From positions 1-47,704 of IMG/VR virus record IMGVR_UViG_3300021090_000037: DNA of 47,704 nucleotides; one strand, given 5' to 3'. This DNA comes from a virus. The notes below the pieces were generated by a model. That model was given only the letters and a program-made list of their open reading frames with translations. It ran no database searches and was not told the DNA's origin. Both the position numbers and the translations under genes were made by a program. Shown here piece by piece: positions 8,376 through 14,396 of the stretch (positions within the stretch are counted from its first letter, which is position 1; every line of letters begins with the position of its first letter).

Positions 8376-8859
8376 TCCACACGTCGCGGACGGCTTTCAG
8401 GTACGCGGACTTCATGTTCTCCGTCTGGGAGTTGAAATCGGGGAGATAGCCGGAGGCTTTGCCGATCACGTTGTGGACCTCGCGGGCGAGTTCGACATGC
8501 TCCTCGCAGGATAGGTCATCGAGATCGAGACGGAAGGATTTCACATGTTCCTCCGAGATGGGGAAGGACATACCGCCGAGGACTTCATTCACCTTCTCCG
8601 TGTCGGACTTCGCGGAGGGAAGGTCGTAGGCGTCGTCGAAGTCTTCGGAAGGAGCGGGGGAGGTGGCTATCCCCTCGGCCGCCTCGGAGAAGGGGACAGG
8701 ACCGGGGGCGCTGGACTGCCAGCCTCCATTGAGGTCCGATATCCCGAAACCGAACGGATCGTTGTCCTCGATTGTTGAGACGGGGTCAGTACCAATGTTC
8801 TCCAGTGTTTGGGTGACCGGCATCTCCTGGCTGGCCGTTGGCTGGGGTTTTTTTGCCAT
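8338..8859 (-). CDS. Late protein of unknown function
   Basis: 173 residues. The first 90 are Pro/Ser/Asp-rich and look disordered (DNDPFGFGISDLNGGWQSSAPG). The C-terminal half is helical (CEEHVELAREVHNVIGKASG, NMKSAYLKAVRDVWIAAQRKA). No enzyme motif is seen. It overlaps both flanking genes in the lysis and packaging cluster; a virion or packaging accessory role is possible. Confidence 0.65.
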   Translation of the reverse strand: MAKKPQPTASQEMPVTQTLENIGTDPVSTIEDNDPFGFGISDLNGGWQSSAPGPVPFSEAAEGIATSPAPSEDFDDAYDLPSAKSDTEKVNEVLGGMSFPISEEHVKSFRLDLDDLSCEEHVELAREVHNVIGKASGYLPDFNSQTENMKSAYLKAVRDVWIAAQRKARTYSE

Positions 8860-9058
8860 TCTCGTTCTCCGAGGGAATAAGCGCGTATACTTTCGCGCGG
8901 GTTAGGGAGCCACGTATGTCGGCGAGGTGGAAGGGCTCGATCTTGTCCTCCCCGCCGTAGACGGCGCAGATGTTCTCGTACACGGTATAGAAGATCTGCT
9001 CGATATGAGATTGCTGCCCTTCGAGGTTTACTCTTGCGAGGGCTTCTTCATGGGTCAT
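8786..9058 (-). CDS. Small late protein, start fixed by ATGA overlap
   Basis: 90 residues starting MTHEEALARVNLEGQQSH. The open frame extends further upstream, but the ATG at 9058 shares ATGA with the amidase stop and gives a sensible start, whereas the upstream extension is Arg/Pro-rich shadow sequence. It is helical and acidic to basic along its length, with no recognised family. It overlaps the next gene by 74 bases. Confidence 0.65.
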   Translation of the reverse strand: MTHEEALARVNLEGQQSHIEQIFYTVYENICAVYGGEDKIEPFHLADIRGSLTRAKVYALIPSENENGKKTPANGQPGDAGHPNTGEHWY

Positions 9059-9690
9059 ACTGACGGCTCCGTGGAGGTGGGGGTTTCGTCGGCCCGGCCG
9101 AGCATCCGGCCTCTTAACCACTCGAGCGGGAAGAGCGGGTTGGTGTCGACCTTCCTTCCGGGGGCGATCTCCCAATGCGGGGCGACCTTATGCACGTCGT
9201 ATTTCTCGCGGATGGCTATTGCAAGGGCGAGGCCGGTGGCGATTTGCTCCGGGGTGTAGGGCATCCACCATCCGGCGCCATGGTTCGGAGTTTCCTTGAA
9301 CTCGATCCCATACGTCTTGATATCGTAGGTCTTGCCGAAGTCTGCCCGGACGTAGTTCGCGCCTTTCACCCCCGCTAGCTTCCCGGGGTTGGCGAACTCC
9401 ACACCGATGGCGAAGCCGTTTACGTTGCTCCTCCCGTGGTAGGAGGATACCCCGGCGTGCCAGCACCGGACGAGGCAGGAGGCGAGCTGGACGATCTCAC
9501 CCTTCCTCCCGATTACGAAATGGGCTGAAGCTTTCGCCTGGGGGTTGCAGAGCCAGGAAACGGAAGTCATATAATCCAGTTGCCCGGCGGTGTCGTGGAC
9601 GATGAGAAGCTCCGGGACGATACTTCCCGATTTGTTCGGGGTCGGGATTACCTTTACCCCGTCGACGAAGTTGTGGGCGTTGATCTTCAT
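9055..9690 (-). CDS. Endolysin, N-acetylmuramoyl-L-alanine amidase
   Basis: 211 residues, Amidase_2 (T7 lysozyme-like) fold, cleaving the amide between MurNAc and L-alanine in peptidoglycan. Zinc-ligand and catalytic positions seen: H32 in LLIVHDTAG, H78 in CWHAG, H172 in PHWEIAPGRKVD with K180 and D182. HFVIGRKGEIVQL (57-69) is the usual strand pair of this family. There is no signal peptide and no extra wall-binding domain, so export needs a holin. It lies between the spanin-like gene and small genes leading to the holin candidate. Confidence 0.88.
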   Translation of the reverse strand: MKINAHNFVDGVKVIPTPNKSGSIVPELLIVHDTAGQLDYMTSVSWLCNPQAKASAHFVIGRKGEIVQLASCLVRCWHAGVSSYHGRSNVNGFAIGVEFANPGKLAGVKGANYVRADFGKTYDIKTYGIEFKETPNHGAGWWMPYTPEQIATGLALAIAIREKYDVHKVAPHWEIAPGRKVDTNPLFPLEWLRGRMLGRADETPTSTEPSV

Positions 9691-9702
9691 TGGGATGACC
9701 TT

Positions 9703-9993
9703 TTAGAATTGAGGACAGATGAGGTTCTTGTTCGCGAGGCACAGCCGGAGAAGGTCCGCTTTGAACGCCACGTTCTCCGGCAGGGTAGGGCCCTTTGCGA
9801 CCGCGATCGATATCTGCGTAACCTGGGTTGTGAGGGAAGATACTTGGGTCTGCAACGCGGTTAGTTGCGTCCCGAGGGATTCGGACACGGTGTCGCGCTT
9901 CCCGAGATACAGGCCGATGTAGATCGCGGTTGGGATGATGAAGGTTAGGATAAGAGCTAGCGGCACGTATCCCCTCGTCAGGTCTCCTGGCAT
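9703..9993 (-). CDS. Membrane-anchored coiled-coil protein, i-spanin-like
   Basis: 96 residues from ATG 9993, preceded on its strand by GGAAGGT at good spacing. The longer frame to 10068 adds Arg/Pro-rich residues and lacks such a site. One membrane segment near the N-terminus (YVPLALILTFIIPTAIYIGLYL, about 9-30) is followed by a heptad-like Gln/Thr/Leu coiled coil (about 35-67). This is the layout of an inner-membrane spanin. It sits next to the endolysin. No o-spanin lipobox gene was found, so the role is tentative. Confidence 0.6.
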   Translation of the reverse strand: MPGDLTRGYVPLALILTFIIPTAIYIGLYLGKRDTVSESLGTQLTALQTQVSSLTTQVTQISIAVAKGPTLPENVAFKADLLRLCLANKNLICPQF

Positions 9994-9995
9994 GC

Positions 9996-10406
9996 TCACC
10001 TTCCGCTCCACGGGATGATCGTCAAGGAGCCGGGCTTTGCGAGGAGCAGCTGGTCCAATCGTAAGCATGTCGCGGGCTCCGGGAGAGGGACATGGGGATG
10101 AAAGACCTTACATATACACACGCGGGAGAGGGAAAGGATATCCTCCCCTGCATAATGGGCGAGCTGGAGAAAGGCAGCGAGGCTCCATTGCGCCTTCACC
10201 TCGATAAGGAGGACATGTTTGAGGGAGGCAAGTTCGTAGTCCACATACCCTCCATTTCGATAGGCTTGGGCTTTAAGGGTATAACCCAGGGGTCTCATTA
10301 CGGATAGAACACCCCCGACCTTCTCTTCATACCTCTTCCCCGCTTTAGTCGATGCCCTCGATGCCCCGAACTCTGCGGGCCTCTGGTAGTCCGTCCTCAT
10401 CGACAT
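9996..10406 (-). CDS. Putative PD-(D/E)XK nuclease-like protein
   Basis: 136 residues with an early helix holding Glu (GKRYEEKVGGVL, about 22-33), then a strand YRNGGYVDYEL (Asp at about 56) and LLIEVKAQW (E-x-K at about 69-71), followed by a helix ending in HYAG. This order of Glu, Asp and E-x-K is the minimal PD-(D/E)XK pattern. It overlaps the small terminase gene by 62 bases. A role in DNA end processing or packaging is plausible from position. No family match was made. Confidence 0.5.
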   Translation of the reverse strand: MSMRTDYQRPAEFGASRASTKAGKRYEEKVGGVLSVMRPLGYTLKAQAYRNGGYVDYELASLKHVLLIEVKAQWSLAAFLQLAHYAGEDILSLSRVCICKVFHPHVPLPEPATCLRLDQLLLAKPGSLTIIPWSGR

Positions 10407-10944
10407 AGGGGGGAAGCTCCACTTGGGGTTGGTGTTCGAGCTGGATGGTCCGGCCGTGATTTAAGGCGGCGATCCTGGCGCGGGAGATGTCCTCGGCGGT
10501 GACCCCGTTGAAGACCATCGTCACGTTTTGGGAGGGTGAAGCTACCCCCGGAACCTGTGCTGGTCCTTTCGCGGGGAGAACCCGGTCGAGAAGGAGTTCC
10601 GCTGCTTTTAAAAGCGTGGCCTCCGCGACGACCGCATCCGGGTTGGCGATGCGCTTGGCGATGGCGTCGATGAGGAGGGAGGTCGTTTCCTCCAGCTTCG
10701 CCTGGATCTCCATGAGGCGGGGGCCGTGCAGGCGCTGGACAAGCTCCGCTCTTTGCGCCATGAACGCATCGGATTTCATGACCTTCCTGACCCACACGGG
10801 CGAGGCGCCGGTTAGGACTGCGACGTCCTCTGCGTTGAGCAGGGGGTGCCTGGCCGTGAGTTCGAGCATCGCCCGGTAAGTCCGCCGTCGCAGGTCGGGG
10901 ATGGCCGCCTCTACGGTTTTCTGCAGGGGGGATAGGTCATTCAT
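10345..10944 (-). CDS. Terminase small subunit (putative)
   Basis: 199 residues and first gene of the late operon. An N-terminal helix-turn-helix-like segment (LNAEDVAVLTGASPVWVRKVMKSDAF, about 36-61) fits the DNA-recognition domain of small terminases. A long helical middle with conserved-looking Leu/Ala heptads (LMEIQAKLEETTSLLIDAIAKRI) could oligomerise. The C-terminus is polar. It would recognise the packaging site and load the large subunit. The call rests on the HTH and on first-gene position, since the large subunit is 3 kb downstream. Confidence 0.65.
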   Translation of the reverse strand: MNDLSPLQKTVEAAIPDLRRRTYRAMLELTARHPLLNAEDVAVLTGASPVWVRKVMKSDAFMAQRAELVQRLHGPRLMEIQAKLEETTSLLIDAIAKRIANPDAVVAEATLLKAAELLLDRVLPAKGPAQVPGVASPSQNVTMVFNGVTAEDISRARIAALNHGRTIQLEHQPQVELPPYVDEDGLPEARRVRGIEGID

Positions 10945-10997
10945 GGGGATGCTGCCTTCATGGGTGTTGCGCTACCCGTCGTTCCGCGCTAGCGTTT

Positions 10998-11050
10998 CGC
11001 TTCGAGCTTGCGCTTCGGGGCTACGCCCCTTCGCTTCAGCTCTTCGCTTC
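10998..11050. repeat. Four CGCTTC repeats with 13-21-13 spacing
   Basis: CGCTTC occurs at 10998, 11011, 11032 and 11045 (GAAGCG on the late strand), so starts are 13, 21 and 13 bases apart, that is two 34-base units. A GGGGC-TAC-GCCCC hairpin (11017-11029) lies between the second and third copies. In the late leader it could bind a protein or affect mRNA structure. Confidence 0.6.
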
Positions 11051-11219
11051 ACTGCGCTGCACTTTGGTTCGCTCCGTAGGTGAGTCTTCTGTCCGTTCCC
11101 GTAGAGGGAGGATAGTTCGGGAGAGGGGAGCAATCCTGCGGCATCCCGGACACAGACCGCTTCAACCCTCCCCCGGTAGAAGGAGGTATAGGGCTGGGCC
11201 TCCTCTCTTCCACGCCACG

Positions 11220-11249
11220 ATTATATCTTGCGCGGGAGAGGCAGGGCAA
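11220..11249 (-). promoter_or_regulatory. Candidate late promoter (sigma70-like)
   Basis: On the minus strand: -35 TTGCCC (11244-11249), an 18-base spacer, and a consensus -10 TATAAT (11220-11225). Transcription would start near 11213, giving a leader of about 270 bases before the small terminase. The same -35 hexamer appears in the early promoter candidate at 11921. Confidence 0.6.
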
Positions 11250-11285
11250 GGGCTCGGGGGAGGAAAGGTGAAGGAGGCGGGGTGA

Positions 11286-11318
11286 AATGGGCAGTTTGCA
11301 GTCCGCTAATCGCCCATT
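11286..11318 (+). repeat. 33-nt hairpin element, left copy
   Basis: A 7-bp stem AATGGGC/GCCCATT encloses a 19-base loop. The loop matches that of the copy at 31702-31734 in 14 of 19 positions, and four of the five differences are transitions. Both loops carry a tandem heptamer (CAGTTTG CAGTCCG here). It lies upstream of the first early ORFs. Confidence 0.65.
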
Positions 11319-11383
11319 GTTTTCGAGGGAAGGGTTTGTTCCGTCCTTTGGAGTGGGACCAGTTTAGTTTTTGGGTCACGCGT

Positions 11384-11438
11384 GGGGGATGGGCTTTGAG
11401 ATAGGGTAGGGCCGGGGAGCCTGGGAGGCTGGCTGGGG
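11384..11438 (+). other. G-rich tract with quadruplex potential
   Basis: The plus strand has seven runs of three or more G: 11384-11388, 11391-11393, 11404-11406, 11409-11411, 11414-11417, 11423-11425 and 11435-11438. Loops are short, so a G-quadruplex is possible. A competing AGCCT-GGG-AGGCT hairpin covers 11418-11430. Confidence 0.5.
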
Positions 11439-11632
11439 TACACGCTCAAGTAGCGGGAGACATTTACCGCACGGGAAGCTAGCGACCTACGTAAGGTAGA
11501 AGAAATAATGAGGCACAACCGAATAAGCAGGGGCCAAGGGCGATAGGCCATGGGAGAAAGCGCTTGAAGAACAGCTTGCAGAAGGCGCCGACTCATGCAT
11601 AGATAGGTCATCGGAACACGCAGGGGGATGAG

Positions 11633-11743
11633 ATGGAACTTACAGAACAGACGGCGAAGGGCTATGTGGTCATGCAGCGTAGAAGACAGAACGAGGCTGC
11701 ACGCCTACACGGATTAGATGATTACCTCTATGGGGAGTGGTAG
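11633..11743 (+). CDS. Short early ORF, 36 residues
   Basis: MELTEQTAKGYVVMQRRR followed by a short acidic tail ending YGEW. A run of five G (GGGGG) sits a few bases upstream as a ribosome site. It is followed after three bases by a second short ORF with its own site, which supports both. The product is small and helical. Phages often encode such peptides at the head of the early block to modify the host, but no function can be assigned. Confidence 0.4.
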   Translation: MELTEQTAKGYVVMQRRRQNEAARLHGLDDYLYGEW

Positions 11744-11746
11744 AAC

Positions 11747-11875
11747 ATGCATAGCATTTCATACCTGCTCGCGGGGCGGTTCTCGGCACAGAAGGTCGGG
11801 GGGCTGGTTTTTATAAAGGTTAGATATTGGGGATGCAATAAGCTGTGCGTTTCGTGGTGCATCACGCAGAAGTAG
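11747..11875 (+). CDS. Short early ORF, 42 residues
   Basis: MHSISYLLAGRFSAQKVGG then VFIKVRYWGCNKLCVSWC, with three Cys residues in eleven positions. A GGGGAGTGG stretch 6-14 bases upstream gives a good ribosome site, and it starts four bases after the preceding stop. It is partly hydrophobic but not a clear membrane segment. It ends 45 bases before the early promoter candidate. Function unknown. Confidence 0.4.
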   Translation: MHSISYLLAGRFSAQKVGGLVFIKVRYWGCNKLCVSWCITQK

Positions 11876-11920
11876 AAAAGAAACTCAAAAAGAAATTCCG
11901 GTTTGGGGGCGATTTAGGAG

Positions 11921-11957
11921 TTGCCCCTTTCCCCGAGTCTCTATATAAACGGACTCG
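11921..11957 (+). promoter_or_regulatory. Candidate early promoter with overlapping dyad
   Basis: -35 TTGCCC (11921-11926), 17-base spacer, -10 TATAAA (11944-11949). The perfect inverted repeat CGAGTC (11934-11939)-N12-GACTCG (11952-11957) brackets the -10 box, so a bound protein would block the promoter; it may be an operator or an mRNA hairpin. The first large early gene starts at 12016. Confidence 0.65.
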
Positions 11958-12015
11958 CAGGGGCGGAAACGTAGGCAATCCCGCCGACTCGCCCTGATCT
12001 TAAGGACTCATCCCA

Positions 12016-12690
12016 ATGGCCAAAACCGATCAAGTCGCAGGCAAGACCGTTAAGGTTCACACTCCCCTTCCCGAGGCGACAAACAGCGCCACCCACGCAG
12101 CTTCTCCACAGAAGGCTGTAGGCGAGGCCTCCGGGAAGGCCAAGAAGAACACGAACATCACGGTCATGTACCTCGACAAGGAAGGGAAAGAAGTCTCCCT
12201 TGGCGCCGACGTTGTCGCCTTGAAGACAATCACGAAAGCGGGGGAGAAGATTGTCGAAATGTCCAAGCTCCCCCCGGCGATGCTTCGCGCCGCAGCTGCT
12301 TTCGGCCTGAACACCACCTTTCGCAACGCTCACAACACGACCGAGCACGCCGGCGGTGACGGAATCCGCGCGCTTTCTAACCGCATCGAGGGAATCCTTT
12401 CCGGAGAATGGCGCGCAACGGGCGATGGGGAAGACTCGGGGATTCCGCTCGTGATCGAGGCTATGATCCGGGCGAAACGCGACGCGAACGCCTACGCGGA
12501 AGGCATGGAAAACAAGTGGCTCGGCGACTACCGCTCCCTCGACAAAGACGGAAAAGCGACGTGGACGAAAACCATGTCCGCGAAACGCCCGATTGAAATC
12601 GCCCTCCTCAAAATCAAAGCCGAGCGCGCCGCAGCGAAAGCCGCGAAAGCCATCGCGGGGACGGACGAGGGTACGGACGACAGCTTCTAG
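12016..12690 (+). CDS. First large early protein, unknown function
   Basis: 224 residues, soluble, with a disordered Thr/Ala/Lys-rich N-terminus (about 1-45), a short strand pair (NITVMYLDKEGKEVSLGADVV) and a helical remainder. It has an Ala/Lys-rich C-terminus (ERAAAKAAKAIAG). AAGGA lies nine bases before the ATG. It is directly behind the early promoter candidate and is followed by a strong terminator, so it forms a single-gene, probably abundant, early transcript. Its pattern around residues 60-130 (LPPAMLRAAAAFGLNTTFRN) resembles the gene at 14397 (a domain following -GEEVSL- and then LARxxxA-type helices), so the two may be distant paralogs. Function not assigned. Confidence 0.8.
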   Translation: MAKTDQVAGKTVKVHTPLPEATNSATHAASPQKAVGEASGKAKKNTNITVMYLDKEGKEVSLGADVVALKTITKAGEKIVEMSKLPPAMLRAAAAFGLNTTFRNAHNTTEHAGGDGIRALSNRIEGILSGEWRATGDGEDSGIPLVIEAMIRAKRDANAYAEGMENKWLGDYRSLDKDGKATWTKTMSAKRPIEIALLKIKAERAAAKAAKAIAGTDEGTDDSF

Positions 12691-12719
12691 CAACAGCCTA
12701 CACCACACAACACCGCATC

Positions 12720-12743
12720 GGGGAGCCTCGGCTCCCCTTTTTT
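12720..12743 (+). terminator. Strong intrinsic terminator
   Basis: GGGGAGC/GCTCCCC stem (12720-12726 and 12731-12737) with CTCG loop, followed by six T. It ends the transcript of the gene at 12016. Its right edge touches the stop codon of the opposing zinc-finger gene. Confidence 0.9.
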
Positions 12744-12951
12744 ATTTCGCCCAATTCGCCTCCTCAATCTGTTTCTTTATCCTATTCCACGCGAGGCGGC
12801 ACGGATCGCCGCAAAACTTCGCATCGGCGCGTTTGCCCTTAAAGCTCGTCTCGCATAAGAGGCATATGCATATTCTACGCGAGGCCTCCTGTTTCCGCCA
12901 TGCATCCCGTATCTCGGCAGGAGTCGCGGTAGTTATTGTGGGTTTGGCCAT
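12742..12951 (-). CDS. Small C2C2 zinc-finger protein on the opposite strand
   Basis: 69 residues. CICLLCETSFKGKRADAKFC followed by GDPCRLAWNRIKKQ gives the CxxC-x14-CxxxC pattern of small bacterial and phage zinc fingers (CxxCgxxFxpKRxDAxFCsxxCRxxxxR). A DNA- or RNA-binding regulatory role is likely for such proteins. It is the only minus-strand gene in the plus-strand early block, reading into the terminator at 12720. The region upstream of its start (12952-13388) carries AT-rich and operator-like sequences. Confidence 0.75.
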   Translation of the reverse strand: MAKPTITTATPAEIRDAWRKQEASRRICICLLCETSFKGKRADAKFCGDPCRLAWNRIKKQIEEANWAK

Positions 12952-13178
12952 TAGAACGGCTTTCTACATATGTTGCACGGATAAAAACGGATAGCATACC
13001 CACACACGCCCCCGCCACCCAAAAATCGCCCCACGGCGCCCGGATCGCCCCACAATCAATTTCCCCCATTTCCCTGCATTCCTTCGGGTCCGTGCTGTCC
13101 TTTTTGCCTAGATCCAGCCCGCTACCTCGACGTGTGTCGCAAAAATATCACACAACCATTCAAGATATGAAAAGGCAT

Positions 13179-13205
13179 AAATTATATATAATTTTTTTTT
13201 TTTTT
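13179..13205 (+). promoter_or_regulatory. 16-base palindrome plus T14 tract
   Basis: The perfect palindrome AAATTATATATAATTT (13179-13194) runs into fourteen consecutive T (13192-13205). It could be an A/T-stem terminator, a DNA-unwinding element, or a bent regulatory site. Such a homopolymer is otherwise absent from the window. Confidence 0.5.
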
Positions 13206-13226
13206 CAACTCTTTATATCATACAAC

Positions 13227-13394
13227 GCCAAATACTTTTTCACTGTGTCATAATTGTCGTAAGGATGGCATTTGGCCCGTTTAGGACTCCACGGATCTAA
13301 AGGAATCAACGGAGTGCCTTAATTCCGTCATAAATACATGCTATATTTCAACTTCTGGTTGCACTAACTCCATCCCGGACCCCACCAAATGCCA
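13227..13394. promoter_or_regulatory. GCCAAAT-type operator-like sites
   Basis: GCCAAAT at 13227-13233, its inverse ATTTGGC at 13270-13276 within TGGCATTTGG (13266-13275), and the exact inverse CCAAATGCCA at 13385-13394. The last copy contains the ATG of the next gene. Three related half-sites flank the promoter candidate, as expected for a repressor or activator; RNA pairing over the start codon is an alternative. Confidence 0.4.
13319..13347 (+). promoter_or_regulatory. Candidate promoter with extended -10
   Basis: TTAATT (13319-13324), 17-base spacer, TATATT (13342-13347), with TG one base before the -10 (extended -10). The -35 is weak. It would drive the gene at 13389 and those behind it. 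Confidence 0.45.
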
Positions 13395-13631
13395 CCTCTC
13401 ACCCGAACTATACCCTCCGGGGGCTCCCCACGCAGGATTGAACTGCAAACGAAGCTTCTCCGGATCAACGAGGACATGAAAACCCTCCAGAAGATGTTGA
13501 GCAAGCATTCGAAGAAAGTACGTCACATTCATAAACTCCACGCGCACCTCGTTTCCCTCCGGACATTCTGGAGGGAAGAGCTTGCAAGGGAAGAAAGGAA
13601 CGACCATGCAATCGAAGACGAAAGAAACTGA
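13389..13631 (+). CDS. Small basic early protein
   Basis: 80 residues, strongly basic and helical (LQTKLLRINEDMKTLQKMLSKH-type heptads, then a His/Lys-rich turn). No clear ribosome site precedes ATG 13389, whose ATG lies inside an inverted repeat. The in-frame ATG at 13476 has GAGG just upstream and would give 51 residues. It overlaps the next gene by 26 bases. Function unknown; a nucleic-acid-binding peptide is possible. Confidence 0.5.
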   Translation: MPPLTRTIPSGGSPRRIELQTKLLRINEDMKTLQKMLSKHSKKVRHIHKLHAHLVSLRTFWREELAREERNDHAIEDERN

Positions 13632-14082
13632 CCTCGACGACAAGAGCGCCGCAGGCGCAAAGCTCGTAAAAAGAGAATTCACCCACCTAGGCACCGTCCA
13701 CGAGGTATTCATCCCCGACGGCCTCAGGTTAATCACAAAAGCGGAACTTTCTTCCACAATCTCCGCGCTCGAAGAGGCGAAACACCTTCTCGCAAGAGCC
13801 CAGCAAGACAAGCGCGCAGCAATACGCGAGGCAACAGAAGCTCTCGCCTCAACCATCATCCGGCAGGAGAAGGCGCTAAAGAGGAAGAGCGCAGAATACC
13901 TCTCCCTCCGAAGGGAAAACGCCCAACTCAAGAGATGCATTTCCTCCCCGATCAGATGGCTTTTCCTTTCCCTCCTGAACCGCGCGATCAATGCGGAGGA
14001 GCGCAACAGGGCGGAAGAAACCAAATCTGTCCTCCGCACCGCAGAAGAACTCCTGAAGACAGAGCACAAGCTCTCCGCGTAA
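13606..14082 (+). CDS. Coiled-coil early protein
   Basis: 158 residues from ATG 13606, chosen because AAAGGAA lies just upstream; the frame opens earlier at 13582. A short N-terminal beta part (FTHLGTVHEVFIPDGLRLI) is followed by a long Ala/Glu/Lys/Arg coiled coil (about 50-125), a hydrophobic patch (PIRWLFLSLLN) and a final helix. No enzymatic motif. Probably oligomeric; function unknown. Confidence 0.65.
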   Translation: MQSKTKETDLDDKSAAGAKLVKREFTHLGTVHEVFIPDGLRLITKAELSSTISALEEAKHLLARAQQDKRAAIREATEALASTIIRQEKALKRKSAEYLSLRRENAQLKRCISSPIRWLFLSLLNRAINAEERNRAEETKSVLRTAEELLKTEHKLSA

Positions 14083-14146
14083 GGAAGTTGCGCGTAAGCG
14101 CTTAACTCACCCATGCAAGGAAGAAGAAAGATCTACGAGGATCGAA

Positions 14147-14332
14147 ATGTCTAAAGGCCCCTCCACCTACGCAAGAAAGCCCTCCGCACCTCGCTACAGC
14201 GAAGAGTACGCCCAATTCCACCTTTCCTCCCAACACGGAAGCAAAAGCTCTTCCGAACTCGACCACTGGAGGCGCGCGCAACGGAAACGCAAGACAAACA
14301 GCGAGAACCGACGGAATAATCGACTAGCCTAA
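14147..14332 (+). CDS. Short Ser/Arg-rich early protein
   Basis: 61 residues, basic and polar, probably disordered (SKGPSTYARKPSAPRYSEEY, later WRRAQRKRKTNSENRRNNR). GAGG lies nine bases before the ATG. The Arg/Asn tail suggests nucleic-acid binding, which is inference only. It is followed by the degenerate 33-nt element. Confidence 0.5.
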   Translation: MSKGPSTYARKPSAPRYSEEYAQFHLSSQHGSKSSSELDHWRRAQRKRKTNSENRRNNRLA

Positions 14333-14365
14333 AGTAGGTGATCTTCACACCGCAAATCGCCCACT
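14333..14365 (+). repeat. 33-nt hairpin element, degenerate middle copy
   Basis: AGTAGGT, 19-base loop, GCCCACT: the same 7+19+7 layout as the copies at 11286 and 31702. The loop agrees with the left copy at 12 of 19 positions and ends in the shared AATC before GCCCA. The stem has one mismatch and one G-U pair. It lies between two genes. Confidence 0.45.
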
Positions 14366-14396
14366 CCCACCCACCTCACACAAAGGCATCCACCCC

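Larger units (their letters stand above)
10945..11632. other. Divergent control region without genes
   Basis: This 688-base stretch separates the late (minus) and early (plus) blocks, and no convincing ORF was found in it. It holds the 5' leader of the late transcript (about 10945-11213), with four CGCTTC repeats and a GGGGC/GCCCC hairpin, the late promoter candidate (11220-11249), a 33-nt hairpin element (11286-11318), and a G-rich tract (11384-11438). An AGGAGG/CCTCCT stem (11181-11204) lies in the late leader. Confidence 0.7.
12952..13388. other. AT-rich intergenic control region
   Basis: 437 bases without a gene between the zinc-finger gene (leftwards) and the plus-strand gene at 13389. 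The base composition is far more AT-rich than the rest, especially 13140-13350. It holds a palindrome with a 14-T tract, repeated GCCAAAT sites, a TGTGT/ACACA inverted pair (13133-13137 and 13150-13154) and a promoter candidate. A replication origin or regulatory switch are both possible. Confidence 0.6.

Noticed and set aside
10998-11050. CRISPR-like repeat
   Set aside because: Repeats are only six bases with 7- and 15-base gaps; no spacers or array structure.
11306-11611. 101-residue minus-strand ORF in the control region
   Set aside because: Runs away from a plausible promoter, Ser/Leu/Arg low-complexity, and covers the G-rich tract; no support as a gene.
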